Assembly: GCF_003335105.1 (NCBI RefSeq)
Contig: NZ_QFWQ01000004.1
Coordinates: 180,461-244,460, forward strand
Direction of reading: 5' to 3'
Length of the DNA: 64,000 bases
DNA from: Rhodanobacter denitrificans
Lineage (GTDB): Bacteria > Pseudomonadota > Gammaproteobacteria > Xanthomonadales > Rhodanobacteraceae
The notes beneath the pieces are model-generated. The model was given only the letters and a program-made list of their open reading frames with translations. It did not search any database and had not been told where the DNA came from. The translations under genes and the position numbers were made by a program. This document shows, piece by piece, positions 1 through 8,529 of the stretch; within the stretch, counting starts at the first letter, position 1; each line of letters begins with the position of its first letter.

Positions 1-16
1 GCGGGGCAGGCGGTGT

Positions 17-889
17 CTACTGGCGCACCGTCTCGATGCCCAGCTGCCGCAACTGCGCCTGCACGCTGTCCGGCCCGGCCAGGTGGGCGGCGCCGACCGC
101 GATGAAGACGGTGCCGGGCTGCTGCAGCATCGTGGCGATCTTCGTTGCCCATGCCTCGTTGCGCTGTACCAGCAGCAGCTGGTACAGCTTCGGCTCGCGC
201 CGGCGCATGTCGTCGTTGCCGATGCGGGCGATGGCATCCACGTCGCCGGCCTTCCAGGCGTCGATCAGCTCGGTGAGCTTGGCCGAGTCGTCCGCCGCCT
301 CGCGCATGGTCGAGCGCAGGAAATCCAGTTCCACCGGGCGCGGCATGTCGGCGAGCAGGCGGATCTGCTGCTCGGCGGTTTCCAGCCCCAGCACCGGTTT
401 GCCGACCGCGGATGCCTGCGCCTTCAGCTGCTTGTCCACGCCATGCTCCGGATCGAGCCCGGCCTTCAGCAGCGGCGACACGGTGAGCGTCAGCGCCGCC
501 AGCCACGGGCGCATCATGTCCAGCGTCTGCATGCCGCCGGGTACGCCGGCCTTGTTCGCGAGGATGCGCAGCCGCTGCGCATCCGCCTCGCCGAGCTGGG
601 TCGACAGCGGGTGCGTCGGGTCCATGCCGTGGCGCAGCACCAGCGCGGCCATGTTCGCCGCATCGTCGTCGACTAGCTCGATATACAGCGTCCGGCTGTC
701 CGAGAGCGCGCGGTCCAGCGCCGGGTAATGCCAGCTGGCATCGTTCGGCAGCAGGTGTACGGTGCCGAATAGGTAGATCGTGGTGTCGGCGTTCCTCACC
801 ACCCACAGGGCCGGTTTCGCCAGCACCGAAGTGCAGGCGAACAGCAGGGCAAGGCAGGCGAGCAGGCGCAGGGTGAGCGAGGGCTTCAT
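17..889 (-). CDS. TraB/GumN family protein
   Basis: A 290-residue protein with a cleavable-looking signal peptide (hydrophobic residues 7-24, ending at an ALA-like site). Family landmarks are GTVH at residues 42-45, a GLE motif near 168-170 and VGAAHLAG near 265-272. These match the TraB/GumN (GxxH...GxxH) fold, related to the Tiki metalloprotease superfamily. The protein is probably periplasmic; its substrate cannot be read from sequence. The window starts 16 bases past its stop, so the downstream gene is not visible. Family assignment is firm, function is not. Confidence 0.9.
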   Translation of the reverse strand: MKPSLTLRLLACLALLFACTSVLAKPALWVVRNADTTIYLFGTVHLLPNDASWHYPALDRALSDSRTLYIELVDDDAANMAALVLRHGMDPTHPLSTQLGEADAQRLRILANKAGVPGGMQTLDMMRPWLAALTLTVSPLLKAGLDPEHGVDKQLKAQASAVGKPVLGLETAEQQIRLLADMPRPVELDFLRSTMREAADDSAKLTELIDAWKAGDVDAIARIGNDDMRRREPKLYQLLLVQRNEAWATKIATMLQQPGTVFIAVGAAHLAGPDSVQAQLRQLGIETVRQ

Positions 890-1023
890 GCGGGGAGTGT
901 CGCGGCAGGACGGCAGTTGTTCAATCCTGGGGGTGACGGGGAGGGTTTCAGGCTGTGGGGGGAGATGCCAAGAGCCGACTTAATTTCCTCCGTCCCGTTA
1001 TTTGCCGTTATTTGGGCAGTTCT

Positions 1024-1569
1024 TCAGCAGCCACCCTTGGCGGGCATCATCTTGAGATAGTCCACATTGATGTCCTTCGGAAGATTGGGGTACTCCCGAG
1101 AAAGATATGCGCGGGCATCGTCAACGGTGATCGACGGATCTCGAACGATGCCGAAGCGACCATCTCGTTGGAAAATCTTGATCGAACCGACGAAGGTGAC
1201 CACGCCCGGGTGCGAGTGAAAGGTTGGAACACCGACCCCTTTCCCGACCACAAAGCTTTTGCCGCCGATGCCTTCGGGCAAGATTTGGCCGATGCCATAG
1301 TCCTCAGTTCCAACGCGTGGCTTGAGCTTGAGTACGATAAAGTTATTTTCCGACCATACATTCGCGACATTGATGAGTCCCGTGCAATTCCACGACGAGT
1401 CATCACGCTCGCCCTTGAACACTGACAATCTAACCCTGTCGGAGACCCCAAGGACGATGAACGTATCGCCTTGTGAGTAAGGTAGCGTTGGTCGCGCCTG
1501 ATGATTTTGAATGCAGCCGCTCAGCCCGATCGTCATCGCCAGCAGCACGCACAGCCAACTCAGTTTCAC
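1024..1569 (-). CDS. hypothetical lipoprotein in a low-GC patch
   Basis: A 181-residue protein with an N-terminal hydrophobic stretch and a lipobox (LSGC, Cys19), so it is predicted to be a lipoprotein. I do not recognise the family. The gene has clearly lower GC than its surroundings: the stretch 1321-1380 is under 45% G+C, against about 70% for the neighbours. It also uses AT-rich codons that are rare elsewhere in the window. This suggests recent acquisition. No mobile-element gene is seen next to it. A plus-strand ORF over the same bases is a shadow and lacks a signal sequence. Confidence 0.7.
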   Translation of the reverse strand: MKLSWLCVLLAMTIGLSGCIQNHQARPTLPYSQGDTFIVLGVSDRVRLSVFKGERDDSSWNCTGLINVANVWSENNFIVLKLKPRVGTEDYGIGQILPEGIGGKSFVVGKGVGVPTFHSHPGVVTFVGSIKIFQRDGRFGIVRDPSITVDDARAYLSREYPNLPKDINVDYLKMMPAKGGC

Positions 1570-1961
1570 GTTAGGTCCTTGTGGTGGATGATCTATTCGG
1601 AAAACGCGGTTATGGTCATAGGCGTGAGGTGCTTAAGATCCGGGGGCGGGCCAGATGATTGCTCATTGAGTCTAACTCTTATTAGATTTCAAACTGCAGT
1701 CTAATCCCGCAACCTATCGCGTGTCGGCGGCGTCCCTTCTCCGGCCGTCGTCCTTGAAATCAACGCTTTCGCTTGCCCTGCGCAGCCCGACCTCGCCGCC
1801 TGATCTCGCAGCATTTCGACGCGCCGTGTCATGTCACCTCGCAGACCCGGTCACCGTCTCGAAATACCCCGGCCGGCCATCCTACATCGCCATGCTGCCG
1901 CCGTTCGGGCGGGACCGGAACCGGCCATGTGACGTTTCTTCGCCTAGCGACTGCGGACCCC
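1570..1961. other. 392-bp gap, AT-rich in part, no gene seen
   Basis: This gap separates the lipoprotein gene from the end of the cyclopropane synthase gene. Its left part, especially 1655-1705, is AT-rich and holds imperfect repeats of a TTAGACT-like word. The minus-strand promoter of the lipoprotein gene probably lies there. The right part returns to high GC. No ORF with coding character, tRNA or clear terminator was found. Confidence 0.5.
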
Positions 1962-3080
1962 TCAGCGCGGCACGCGATACCCGCCGGGCACGCCGTGCGG
2001 GCTCAGGGTGAGTTGCCACAGCTGGTCGCGGCGGCTGCGGAACACCGCGGCGGAGACGGCGAGGTAGTAGCGCCACATGCGCCGGAAGCGTTCGTCGTAG
2101 CTGGCCGGCAGGCTGGGCCAGGCGGCTTCGACGTTGGCGCGCCATGCGCTCAGGGTGCGGTCGTAGTCGGCGCCGAAGTTGTGCCAGTCCTCGACCACGA
2201 ACAGGTCCTCCAGCGCGGTGGCGACCTGGCTGGCGGAGGGGATCATCGAGTTCGGGAAGATGTACTTCTCGATCCACGGATCGGGCTGCGCCGGCGCACC
2301 ATTGCTGCCGATGCAGTGCAGCAGCGACAGGCCGTCGTCCTTGAGGCAGCGGCGCACCGTCTCGAAGTAGGTGCGGTAGTTCTTGCCGCCGACGTGCTCG
2401 AACATGCCGATCGAATACACCGCGTCGAACTGCTCGTTGACCTCGCGGTAGTCCTGCAGGCGGATCTCGATCGGCAGCCCGCTGCACAGCTCGCGCGCGT
2501 AATCGGCCTGTTGCTGCGACACGGTGATGCCGACGCCCTCGACGCCGTAGTGTTCGGCCGCGTACTTCAGCGCCTCGCCCCAGCCGCAGCCGATGTCCAG
2601 CACACGCTGGCCGGTCTTCAGCTGCAGCTTGCGGCAGACCAGGTCGAGCTTGGCCGCCTGTGCGTCGTCGAGGTTGCCGGCCTTGGCCCAGTAGCCGCAG
2701 GAATACACCAGGCGCTTGCCCAGCATGGCGTGGAACAGGTCGTTGCCGAGGTCGTAGTGGACCTTGCCGATCTCGAACGCGCGCTCGCCGCGCTGCAGGT
2801 TGATGAAGCGCGCCTTGAGGTGGGCGAGCAGGGTATCGAGCGTCTTCAGTTCCTGGTCCAGCCCGGCTGTGAGCAGGCGGGCGAACAGCGCGGGCAGGTC
2901 GTCGGCATCCCACCAGCCGTCCATATAGGCCTCGCCCAGGCCGAGCGAACCGTGCGCGAACACGCGGGCGTACAGGCGTTCGTCGTGCACGCGCAGGTCG
3001 GTCGGGGCGTCGCCGTCGATGCGGATACCGGCCTGTTCGAGCAGCTCGCTGGCACGATTCTTCAGGTCGTCCTGGCTCAT
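1962..3080 (-). CDS. cfa: cyclopropane-fatty-acyl-phospholipid synthase
   Basis: SAM-dependent enzyme that adds a methylene bridge to unsaturated acyl chains of membrane phospholipids. The 372-residue product has the N-terminal helical domain, a YSCGYW motif (Cys128, matching the active-site region of Cfa) and the SAM-binding LDIGCGWG at 161-168. It also has MFEHVGGKNY and the C-terminal Cfa region. I start it at the ATG at 3080, preceded by GAGG, because the longer open frame upstream is Arg/Pro-rich and overlaps the DUF190 gene. The length is close to the family norm. It probably shares a transcript with the upstream DUF190 gene, 29 bases away. Confidence 0.93.
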   Translation of the reverse strand: MSQDDLKNRASELLEQAGIRIDGDAPTDLRVHDERLYARVFAHGSLGLGEAYMDGWWDADDLPALFARLLTAGLDQELKTLDTLLAHLKARFINLQRGERAFEIGKVHYDLGNDLFHAMLGKRLVYSCGYWAKAGNLDDAQAAKLDLVCRKLQLKTGQRVLDIGCGWGEALKYAAEHYGVEGVGITVSQQQADYARELCSGLPIEIRLQDYREVNEQFDAVYSIGMFEHVGGKNYRTYFETVRRCLKDDGLSLLHCIGSNGAPAQPDPWIEKYIFPNSMIPSASQVATALEDLFVVEDWHNFGADYDRTLSAWRANVEAAWPSLPASYDERFRRMWRYYLAVSAAVFRSRRDQLWQLTLSPHGVPGGYRVPR

Positions 3081-3109
3081 GCGCGCCTCGTCAATGGATG
3101 GATCCGCGA

Positions 3110-3448
3110 TCAGTGTCCGCCCAGCACCGCAAAGCTTGCCGGCGAATATGCATACGTTGCGTCGACGCCGGCGCGCCGCACCAGCTGCAGCAGCAGCTCG
3201 GCCTGTTCCTCGCGCAGCAGGAACTCGATCCTGACCGGCAGGTCGTCGGCCAGCTCGAAGAACTGCTCCTCGTGCAGCACGCCATGCCGGCCGAAGCCGG
3301 CGATCGCGCGGAATATCGAGCCGCCACCCAGGCCGTGGGCCCTGGCCTGTTCCAGCAGCCACTCGGAAAGCAGCATGCCGTCGTGCTTCGCGCGCGAGTG
3401 GCAGTAGAAATACAGGTGCACGCCTTGCTGCAGGTTTTCCTGGTTCAT
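3110..3448 (-). CDS. DUF190 domain-containing protein
   Basis: A 112-residue protein with the DUF190 pattern (YFYCHSRAKHDGMLLSEWLL near the start, a GGGSIFRAIAGFG stretch in the middle). DUF190 proteins have a small PII-like ferredoxin fold and are often encoded beside crcB, as here. They are thought to be linked to fluoride or ion homeostasis, but their role is not established. The gene lies 13 bases after crcB on the same strand and so is probably also under the fluoride riboswitch. Confidence 0.85.
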   Translation of the reverse strand: MNQENLQQGVHLYFYCHSRAKHDGMLLSEWLLEQARAHGLGGGSIFRAIAGFGRHGVLHEEQFFELADDLPVRIEFLLREEQAELLLQLVRRAGVDATYAYSPASFAVLGGH

Positions 3449-3461
3449 GCGGTGCTCCCGG

Positions 3462-3848
3462 TCAGTGGCGCAAGAGGCTGCGGGTGAGGGCGATGCCGAG
3501 CACGGTCATCGCCAGCGAGCCGGCCACATGCACGGCCACGTGGCCGCTGAACCACAGGTACTGCTGGCGCAGCAGCAGGGTGGCCGACTCGGCCGAGAAG
3601 GTGGAGAACGTGGTCAGCCCGCCGAGGAAGCCGGTGAACACGAACAGCCGCAGCGCCGGCGACAGCGTCTGGAAGTGGTCGAACAGACCCATCACGCAGC
3701 CCATCAGCAGGCCGCCGGCGAGGTTCGCCGCCAGCGTGCCCAGCGGCAGGGTAGGGAAGACGGGGTTGAGCAGCACGCCCAGACCCCAGCGCAGCCAGCA
3801 GCCCAGGGCGCCGCCGACACCGATTGCCACAAATCCGTTCAAACCCAC
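3462..3848 (-). CDS. crcB: fluoride efflux protein CrcB/Fluc
   Basis: Small inner-membrane fluoride channel that acts as a dual-topology dimer. The 128-residue product has four hydrophobic segments and the signature GFLGGLTTFSTFS at residues 73-85. I choose the GTG at 3848 because a strong GGGAGG ribosome site lies just upstream and the resulting length is typical. The longer reading frame upstream would run through the riboswitch. A fluoride riboswitch at 3922-4011 supports both function and start. The DUF190 gene and probably cfa follow in the same direction. Confidence 0.93.
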   Translation of the reverse strand: MGLNGFVAIGVGGALGCWLRWGLGVLLNPVFPTLPLGTLAANLAGGLLMGCVMGLFDHFQTLSPALRLFVFTGFLGGLTTFSTFSAESATLLLRQQYLWFSGHVAVHVAGSLAMTVLGIALTRSLLRH

Positions 3849-3875
3849 GTGCGTGCCTCCCGACAGTGAAAGTGT

Positions 3876-3919
3876 CCGGTTGCCGCGGCGGCAGGCGCGC
3901 CTGCGCCGCCGGGAACCGG
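3876..3919 (-). other. large GC hairpin between riboswitch and crcB
   Basis: On the minus strand this is a nested hairpin with outer arms CCGGTT/AACCGG and inner arms GGCGGC/GCCGCC around a CAGGCGCGCCTG palindrome. It lies between the riboswitch aptamer and the crcB ribosome site. It lacks a following T-run, so it is not a convincing intrinsic terminator. It may be a spacer that brings the aptamer close to the ribosome site. Confidence 0.5.
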
Positions 3920-3921
3920 AG

Positions 3922-4011
3922 GTGCAGGCATCATCAGCTTCAACGCGGGATCGCGAGTAGCGGTTTGTCCCGGCTCGAAGGTGCCGGAACGGGAGGCATG
4001 CCATCTCCGAG
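3922..4011 (-). promoter_or_regulatory. fluoride riboswitch (crcB motif)
   Basis: Read on the minus strand, the leader begins GGAGATGGCATGCCTCC, which is the P1 stem with the conserved GATGG. It ends GCTGATGATGCCTGC, the conserved 3' block. The GGCAT in the first loop can pair with ATGCC in the last block, forming the pseudoknot typical of crcB-motif RNAs. An extra stem CCGGC/GCCGG (loop ACCTTCGA) and an AAACCGCT...AAGCTG P2 region lie between. The conserved 3' block, the pseudoknot and the position upstream of crcB together make the call strong. The 3' strand of P1 (TGCCTCCCG) is exactly complementary to CGGGAGGCA at 3854-3862, the ribosome site of crcB, which suggests control of translation initiation. 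Confidence 0.88.
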
Positions 4012-4094
4012 CGGCCATCCTAATGGATCGGGCCGGTCGATCGTCAAGCGCAGCGGCTCTATACTGCGCGGCCCCTCGCAGCCACCGTGCCGCC

Positions 4095-5360
4095 ATGAGC
4101 CCAGCCCATCGTCCCGTGCGCCGCAGCCTCCCCTGGCTGCTGGCCGCGCTGTCGATGATCGGGCCGTTCTCGATCGACGCGGTGTTCCCGGCGTTTCCGC
4201 TGGTCGGCGCGCGCTTCGGCGTGGACGCCGCGGCGCTGCAGCAGCTGATCAGCGTGTACCTGGTCACCTATGCCGCGATGAGCCTGTTCCATGGCGCGAT
4301 CTCCGACGCGGTCGGGCGCAAGCCGGTGGTCGTCGCCGGCCTGCTGGTGTATGCGCTGGCGTCGGTGGGCGCGGCGACGTCCACCTCGTTCGCGATGCTG
4401 CTGGCCTGCCGCGGCCTGCAGGGCATGTGCGCCGGCGCCGGACTGGTGGTGGGCCGGGCGGTGATCCGCGACAGCCTGGAAGGAGCGGCCGCGCAACGGC
4501 TGATGTCGCAGGTGATGATGATCTTCGGGGTGGCGCCGGTGATCGCGCCGATGGTCGGCGCGCTGCTGCTGCCGCTGGGTGGCTGGCACGGCATCTTCTG
4601 GCTGCTGGCCGCGTTCACCGTGCTGCTGGCGCTGGCCCTGCAGCTGTTCCTGGACGAAACCCATCCACCAGCGCGGCGCACGCGATTTGCGCCGCGGCCG
4701 CTGCTGGCCGGCTACCTCGCCTTTGGCCGCGACCGGCTGTTCTGGCCGCTGCTGGTTTCCAGCTCGGTCAATTTCGCCGGGCTGTTCCTGTACATCGCCT
4801 CGGCGCCGCATATCGTGCGGGGGCTGCTGCAGCTGTCGGCGCAGGGCTTTCCATGGCTGTTCCTGCCGGTGGTGAGCGGCCTGATCGGCGGCGCCTGGCT
4901 GTCCGGGCGGATGGCCGAGCGGCACAGCGCGAAGTTCACGGTGAGCCTGGGTTATGCGGTGATGCTGCTGGCGTGCGCGGCGCACCTGCTGCTGGCGCTG
5001 CTGCTCCCGGTGCCGCGGTTGCCGTGGTCGATGCTGCCGCTGATCCTGCACGGCATCGGCGTGCAGCTGGCGTTCCCGACCCTCACGCTGTTGCTGCTGG
5101 ATCGCTTCCCGCACCGTCGCGGCGGAATTTCCTCGGTGCAGGCGTTCGCCAGCCTGCTGCTGTGCAGTTTCGTGGCCGGGGTGATGTCGCCGTTGCTGTC
5201 GGCGAGCATGCTGCATCTGGCACTGGGCGCGTCGGCGCTGACCCTGCTCGGCGCGCTGGCGTGGTGGTGGTATCACCGCATCACGCGCTATCCGCTGGAG
5301 CAACCGCTGGCCGACACCGGGACGGCGGCGATGCAGGCGGAAATCGCCGAGCCGCGCTGA
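4095..5360 (+). CDS. MFS drug resistance transporter, Bcr/CflA family
   Basis: A 421-residue, 12-TM major facilitator. It has the SDAVGRKPV loop between TM2 and TM3, and RGLQGMCAGAGLVVGRAVIRD near TM4-TM5, which is typical of the Bcr/CflA (DHA1) proton-driven drug exporters. The start at 4095 removes a non-hydrophobic, Ser/Arg-rich extension that would overlap the divergent riboswitch region. The substrate is unknown. It is divergent from crcB; the roughly 80 bases between riboswitch and this ATG must hold both promoters. Confidence 0.88.
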   Translation: MSPAHRPVRRSLPWLLAALSMIGPFSIDAVFPAFPLVGARFGVDAAALQQLISVYLVTYAAMSLFHGAISDAVGRKPVVVAGLLVYALASVGAATSTSFAMLLACRGLQGMCAGAGLVVGRAVIRDSLEGAAAQRLMSQVMMIFGVAPVIAPMVGALLLPLGGWHGIFWLLAAFTVLLALALQLFLDETHPPARRTRFAPRPLLAGYLAFGRDRLFWPLLVSSSVNFAGLFLYIASAPHIVRGLLQLSAQGFPWLFLPVVSGLIGGAWLSGRMAERHSAKFTVSLGYAVMLLACAAHLLLALLLPVPRLPWSMLPLILHGIGVQLAFPTLTLLLLDRFPHRRGGISSVQAFASLLLCSFVAGVMSPLLSASMLHLALGASALTLLGALAWWWYHRITRYPLEQPLADTGTAAMQAEIAEPR

Positions 5361-5375
5361 AACGAGCGCGCTGGA

Positions 5376-6518
5376 TCAGGCCGGTGAGGCCGGCGTCGGC
5401 GCCGCGACGCCCAACGCCGATTCCGCCGGTATCAGCACGGAGGCATCGGCCAGCGCCCGGACCAGCGACGGTGAACGGTAGCTGCCGTCGGCGAGCCAGC
5501 GTTGCCATACCGAGGCGTCGATCTTCTCGTTGACGCCGGTGCCGAGCAGGCGGTCGAACGGCGGCTCGAATTCCTTGTAGATGCCGGCCATGAACTCTCG
5601 GTACGAATTGCGCGGCACGCCGCTTTCGGCGTCGGCCGATGGCACCAGCAGTTCGCGGCAGCCCAGGCCAGCGTCGATTGCCTTGTGCTGCAGCCATGCC
5701 AGCGGCAGGTCGGGCAGCGGATCGGGCCGGCGGCCGGCGCCGTCGCGCTCGTTGCCGCCGCCGACATCGGAGTGCGAACCGATGAACCAGCGCTGTTCGA
5801 TCTCGATCTGCTCGAGCTTCTTCGAGGTCAGCGTCTCGCCGGGCTTCACCGTGTACGGGTTGCGTGTCCATACCGTGGGCGCGAAGTCGGCGCGGTGCTC
5901 GTCCAGCGCCAGCGCCTGGTAGGCGTATTTCACGATCTTGCTGAGTTCGGTGTCGTGGAACTGGTAGCGCTTGCGCGCAAAGGGAAACCACGAGGCGGTG
6001 CAGGGGATGCCGAGCGAGCCGACGGTATCCCACACGCCGATGAAGTGGATGTCGATCACGATCGAATGGCTGGCGCGGAATGCCACCGCGGCCGGGTCGT
6101 CGGGCTTGCAGAGGGTATCGCGGTAGAACGCGTAGGCCGCGGAAACGTCGGCCCTGGCCACGCCGCCGCGCGTGTCGCAGCGGAGCAGGCCGCACTTGCG
6201 GATCAGGCCGCCGAGGCTGCGTGCGGTGTAGGCGCCGCGGCTGAAGCCGAACAGGTAGAGCAGGTCGCCGGGCTGCCAGGTCTCGCACAGCCAGCGGTAA
6301 CCATCGAGCACGTTGTCGGACAGGCCGTAACCGAACGCGCCGCCGAGCAGATGGGTCAGCCCGGGCTTCACGCCCACGCCGGGGATGTAGTTGACCAGCT
6401 GTGCGTTGCCGGCGTCGTCGCGCGGTGCCACCAGCCGGCGCAGGCGCTCCACGTTGGTGTTCGATTCGGGCTTGTTCCAGGTGCCGTCGAACAGCAGCAC
6501 GAGCCTGCGCGTGGCCAT
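5376..6518 (-). CDS. DUF2235 domain protein, Tle1-like alpha/beta hydrolase
   Basis: A 380-residue protein with LLFDGTWN near the N-terminus and the nucleophile elbow GFSRGAYTARSLGG, the marks of DUF2235. This fold is shared with T6SS phospholipase effectors of the Tle1 family. There is no signal peptide and no VgrG, PAAR or immunity-like gene beside it, so a secreted-effector role is not supported by context. It may be a housekeeping (phospho)lipase-like hydrolase. The stop lies 15 bases from the converging MFS gene. Confidence 0.85.
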   Translation of the reverse strand: MATRRLVLLFDGTWNKPESNTNVERLRRLVAPRDDAGNAQLVNYIPGVGVKPGLTHLLGGAFGYGLSDNVLDGYRWLCETWQPGDLLYLFGFSRGAYTARSLGGLIRKCGLLRCDTRGGVARADVSAAYAFYRDTLCKPDDPAAVAFRASHSIVIDIHFIGVWDTVGSLGIPCTASWFPFARKRYQFHDTELSKIVKYAYQALALDEHRADFAPTVWTRNPYTVKPGETLTSKKLEQIEIEQRWFIGSHSDVGGGNERDGAGRRPDPLPDLPLAWLQHKAIDAGLGCRELLVPSADAESGVPRNSYREFMAGIYKEFEPPFDRLLGTGVNEKIDASVWQRWLADGSYRSPSLVRALADASVLIPAESALGVAAPTPASPA

Positions 6519-6628
6519 GGCGCCCTCCGTCGTCCGGTTCGTCTGCGCCGACTCTAGGCCGTGATGCCGCGCCCGGCCAGTGCCGCGCGAATGGTATCGG
6601 CGGCACCTGCGATCGGGTGGCGGTATCC

Positions 6629-8389
6629 CTACAGGGTGGGCGAGTCGTCGTGCAGCATCGCCCGGCGCACGATGCTGATCGGCGCGGAACCCTGCTGCAT
6701 GAAGCCGTCGTGGAACGCCATCAGGTTGAAGTCCTTGCCCTGCCGTGCCTCGAGATCGGCGCGCAGCTTCAGGATCTGCAGCTTGCCCAGCGTGTAGTAC
6801 AGGTAGGTGGGATCGGCCGTGCCGCGCTTGGTTTCGACCTCGCCGACGGCACGCGACTGGTAGCCCTCGTTGACGAAGAAGTCGACCGCCTGCTCCATCG
6901 TCATCTGCCCGGTGTGCAGCTTGATGCCGACCACGAAGCGCGCGTTGCGCAGCAGGGCATCCTGCAGCTGGCCGAGCCGCAGCAGCAATTGCTGGCGTCG
7001 GTCGTGCGGGAACTCGAACTGCGCCAGCCCCGCGTCCAGCATCATCTGCTCGCAGTAGTGCGCCCAGCCCTCGATATTGGTGTTGGCGCCGAGCAGCTTG
7101 CGCACGCGGTCATCGAGGCGCTGCATCCATAGGAACTGGATGTAGTGGCCGGGATAGGCCTCGTGGGTGGCGACGGAGCTGATCACCGGATAGTTGAACT
7201 GCGCCATGAACTCCTGCGTGCGCTGGCTGTTCCAGCCGGGCTCGGGCAGGGTGACGTTGAAGTAGGCCTCCTTGGCGACGGTCTCGTACGGCCCGGGCGT
7301 GTCCATCGAGGCGAACGTGGTGGCGCGCATGAATGGGGGGGTTTCCTCCAGGATCGGCCGCACGTCCGAGGGAATCGTGATGATCCGTTTCTGCCGGATG
7401 AAGGCAGTCAGGTGGTCGAAGGTGGCGCGGAAGCTCTCAAGCAGCTTGTCCGGGGGAGGGTAGTCGGAGCCGAGTTCCGCCAGCACCTGACGCGGGGTCT
7501 TGGCCGGGTCCAGCTGGTGCGCCACCTCGGCGAAGCGGCGCTGGTTCTGGCGCAGGTCGGCCATGTCGATGGCGAGCAGCCGGTCCAGCGGCAGGGTGAC
7601 CATCTCGTCGTACTTCAGCTTGTCGCGGAACGCGGCGGCGCCGATGCGGAAGTCGCCGTGCGCGCCCGGCAGCACGTCGCTCTTCAACCACGCCTGGTAA
7701 TCCTCCAGCGCCTGGATCACGGCAGCGTTGCTGCTGGCGAATTGCCGCTTCAGCTCCGCGTCTGAGACCGCGGTGAAGGCCGCCGGCACGTCGTTGCGGA
7801 AGAACTGCACCAGCCCCGGCAGCTGTTCCAGCGCGATCTGCACGTAGATCTTCGGTGGGTTGTCGAGATTCTGGCGTGCCGCGGCAAGCACTGCCGGCAT
7901 CAGGCGTTCGCGTGCGATCAGCGCGCGCAGGCGGGTTTCCGGCGGGGCGAACTTGCGTTCCATCAGGGTGAACGCGCTGCTGGTGATGCCGCTGGAATAG
8001 ATGTCAGGGTTCTTCTGCCACGGCCGGATCGTCTCCAGCGTCAGCAGGGTGCTGCGGATGTTGTTCAGCACCAGCTCGCGATCGCCACGTACGCGCTCGC
8101 CCAGCGGCGCGGGATCGACCGCCGCCACGCGCCGCTCCCATTGCCTGAGTGCGTTGACGTTGGCCTCGATGTCGGTGCGCGTATAGCCCTCGAGTTTGTC
8201 GTCGTAGGCGTGAATGCCGTCGATGGTGGCGGTGGAGGGGTTGGCCGGGAAGTAGTAGCTGTCGAAGTAGCCGTCGGCCAGGTGCATGAAGGCCTGGTCC
8301 GCCGCGGCGCTGTCGGCGGCGGCCGCCGTGGTGCTGCCCAGCGTCAGCGCGGCGACCAGGCCGATCAGGAGGCGTGCGGTTCGGAGCAT
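6629..8389 (-). CDS. DUF885 family secreted metallopeptidase-like protein
   Basis: A 586-residue protein with a clear signal peptide (hydrophobic residues 6-25, ending AAAADS). The C-terminal half carries HEAYPGH, the HExxxGH zinc-site signature of DUF885, a family related to M32-like thermolysin-fold carboxypeptidases. It is probably a periplasmic or secreted peptidase. I use the ATG at 8389; the longer frame adds an Arg-rich stretch in front of a perfect signal peptide. Confidence 0.85.
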   Translation of the reverse strand: MLRTARLLIGLVAALTLGSTTAAAADSAAADQAFMHLADGYFDSYYFPANPSTATIDGIHAYDDKLEGYTRTDIEANVNALRQWERRVAAVDPAPLGERVRGDRELVLNNIRSTLLTLETIRPWQKNPDIYSSGITSSAFTLMERKFAPPETRLRALIARERLMPAVLAAARQNLDNPPKIYVQIALEQLPGLVQFFRNDVPAAFTAVSDAELKRQFASSNAAVIQALEDYQAWLKSDVLPGAHGDFRIGAAAFRDKLKYDEMVTLPLDRLLAIDMADLRQNQRRFAEVAHQLDPAKTPRQVLAELGSDYPPPDKLLESFRATFDHLTAFIRQKRIITIPSDVRPILEETPPFMRATTFASMDTPGPYETVAKEAYFNVTLPEPGWNSQRTQEFMAQFNYPVISSVATHEAYPGHYIQFLWMQRLDDRVRKLLGANTNIEGWAHYCEQMMLDAGLAQFEFPHDRRQQLLLRLGQLQDALLRNARFVVGIKLHTGQMTMEQAVDFFVNEGYQSRAVGEVETKRGTADPTYLYYTLGKLQILKLRADLEARQGKDFNLMAFHDGFMQQGSAPISIVRRAMLHDDSPTL

Positions 8390-8529
8390 GGTGGTTCTCT
8401 CTCGGAAGGCGTGCCGTCGGCGTGGGGCTGCCGGCACCGGAAGCGGCCATTTTTCAGTAGTTTCCGCGCGGGGCGCAAGCGGCGTACGCTGCGTGTTTCA
8501 CCGCCGTCGACGGACGAGGGTTGCAAGCC

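Noticed and set aside
955-1425. Plus-strand ORF of 156 codons opposite the low-GC lipoprotein
   Set aside because: It has no signal sequence, ribosome site or family similarity, whereas the minus frame has a clean lipobox.
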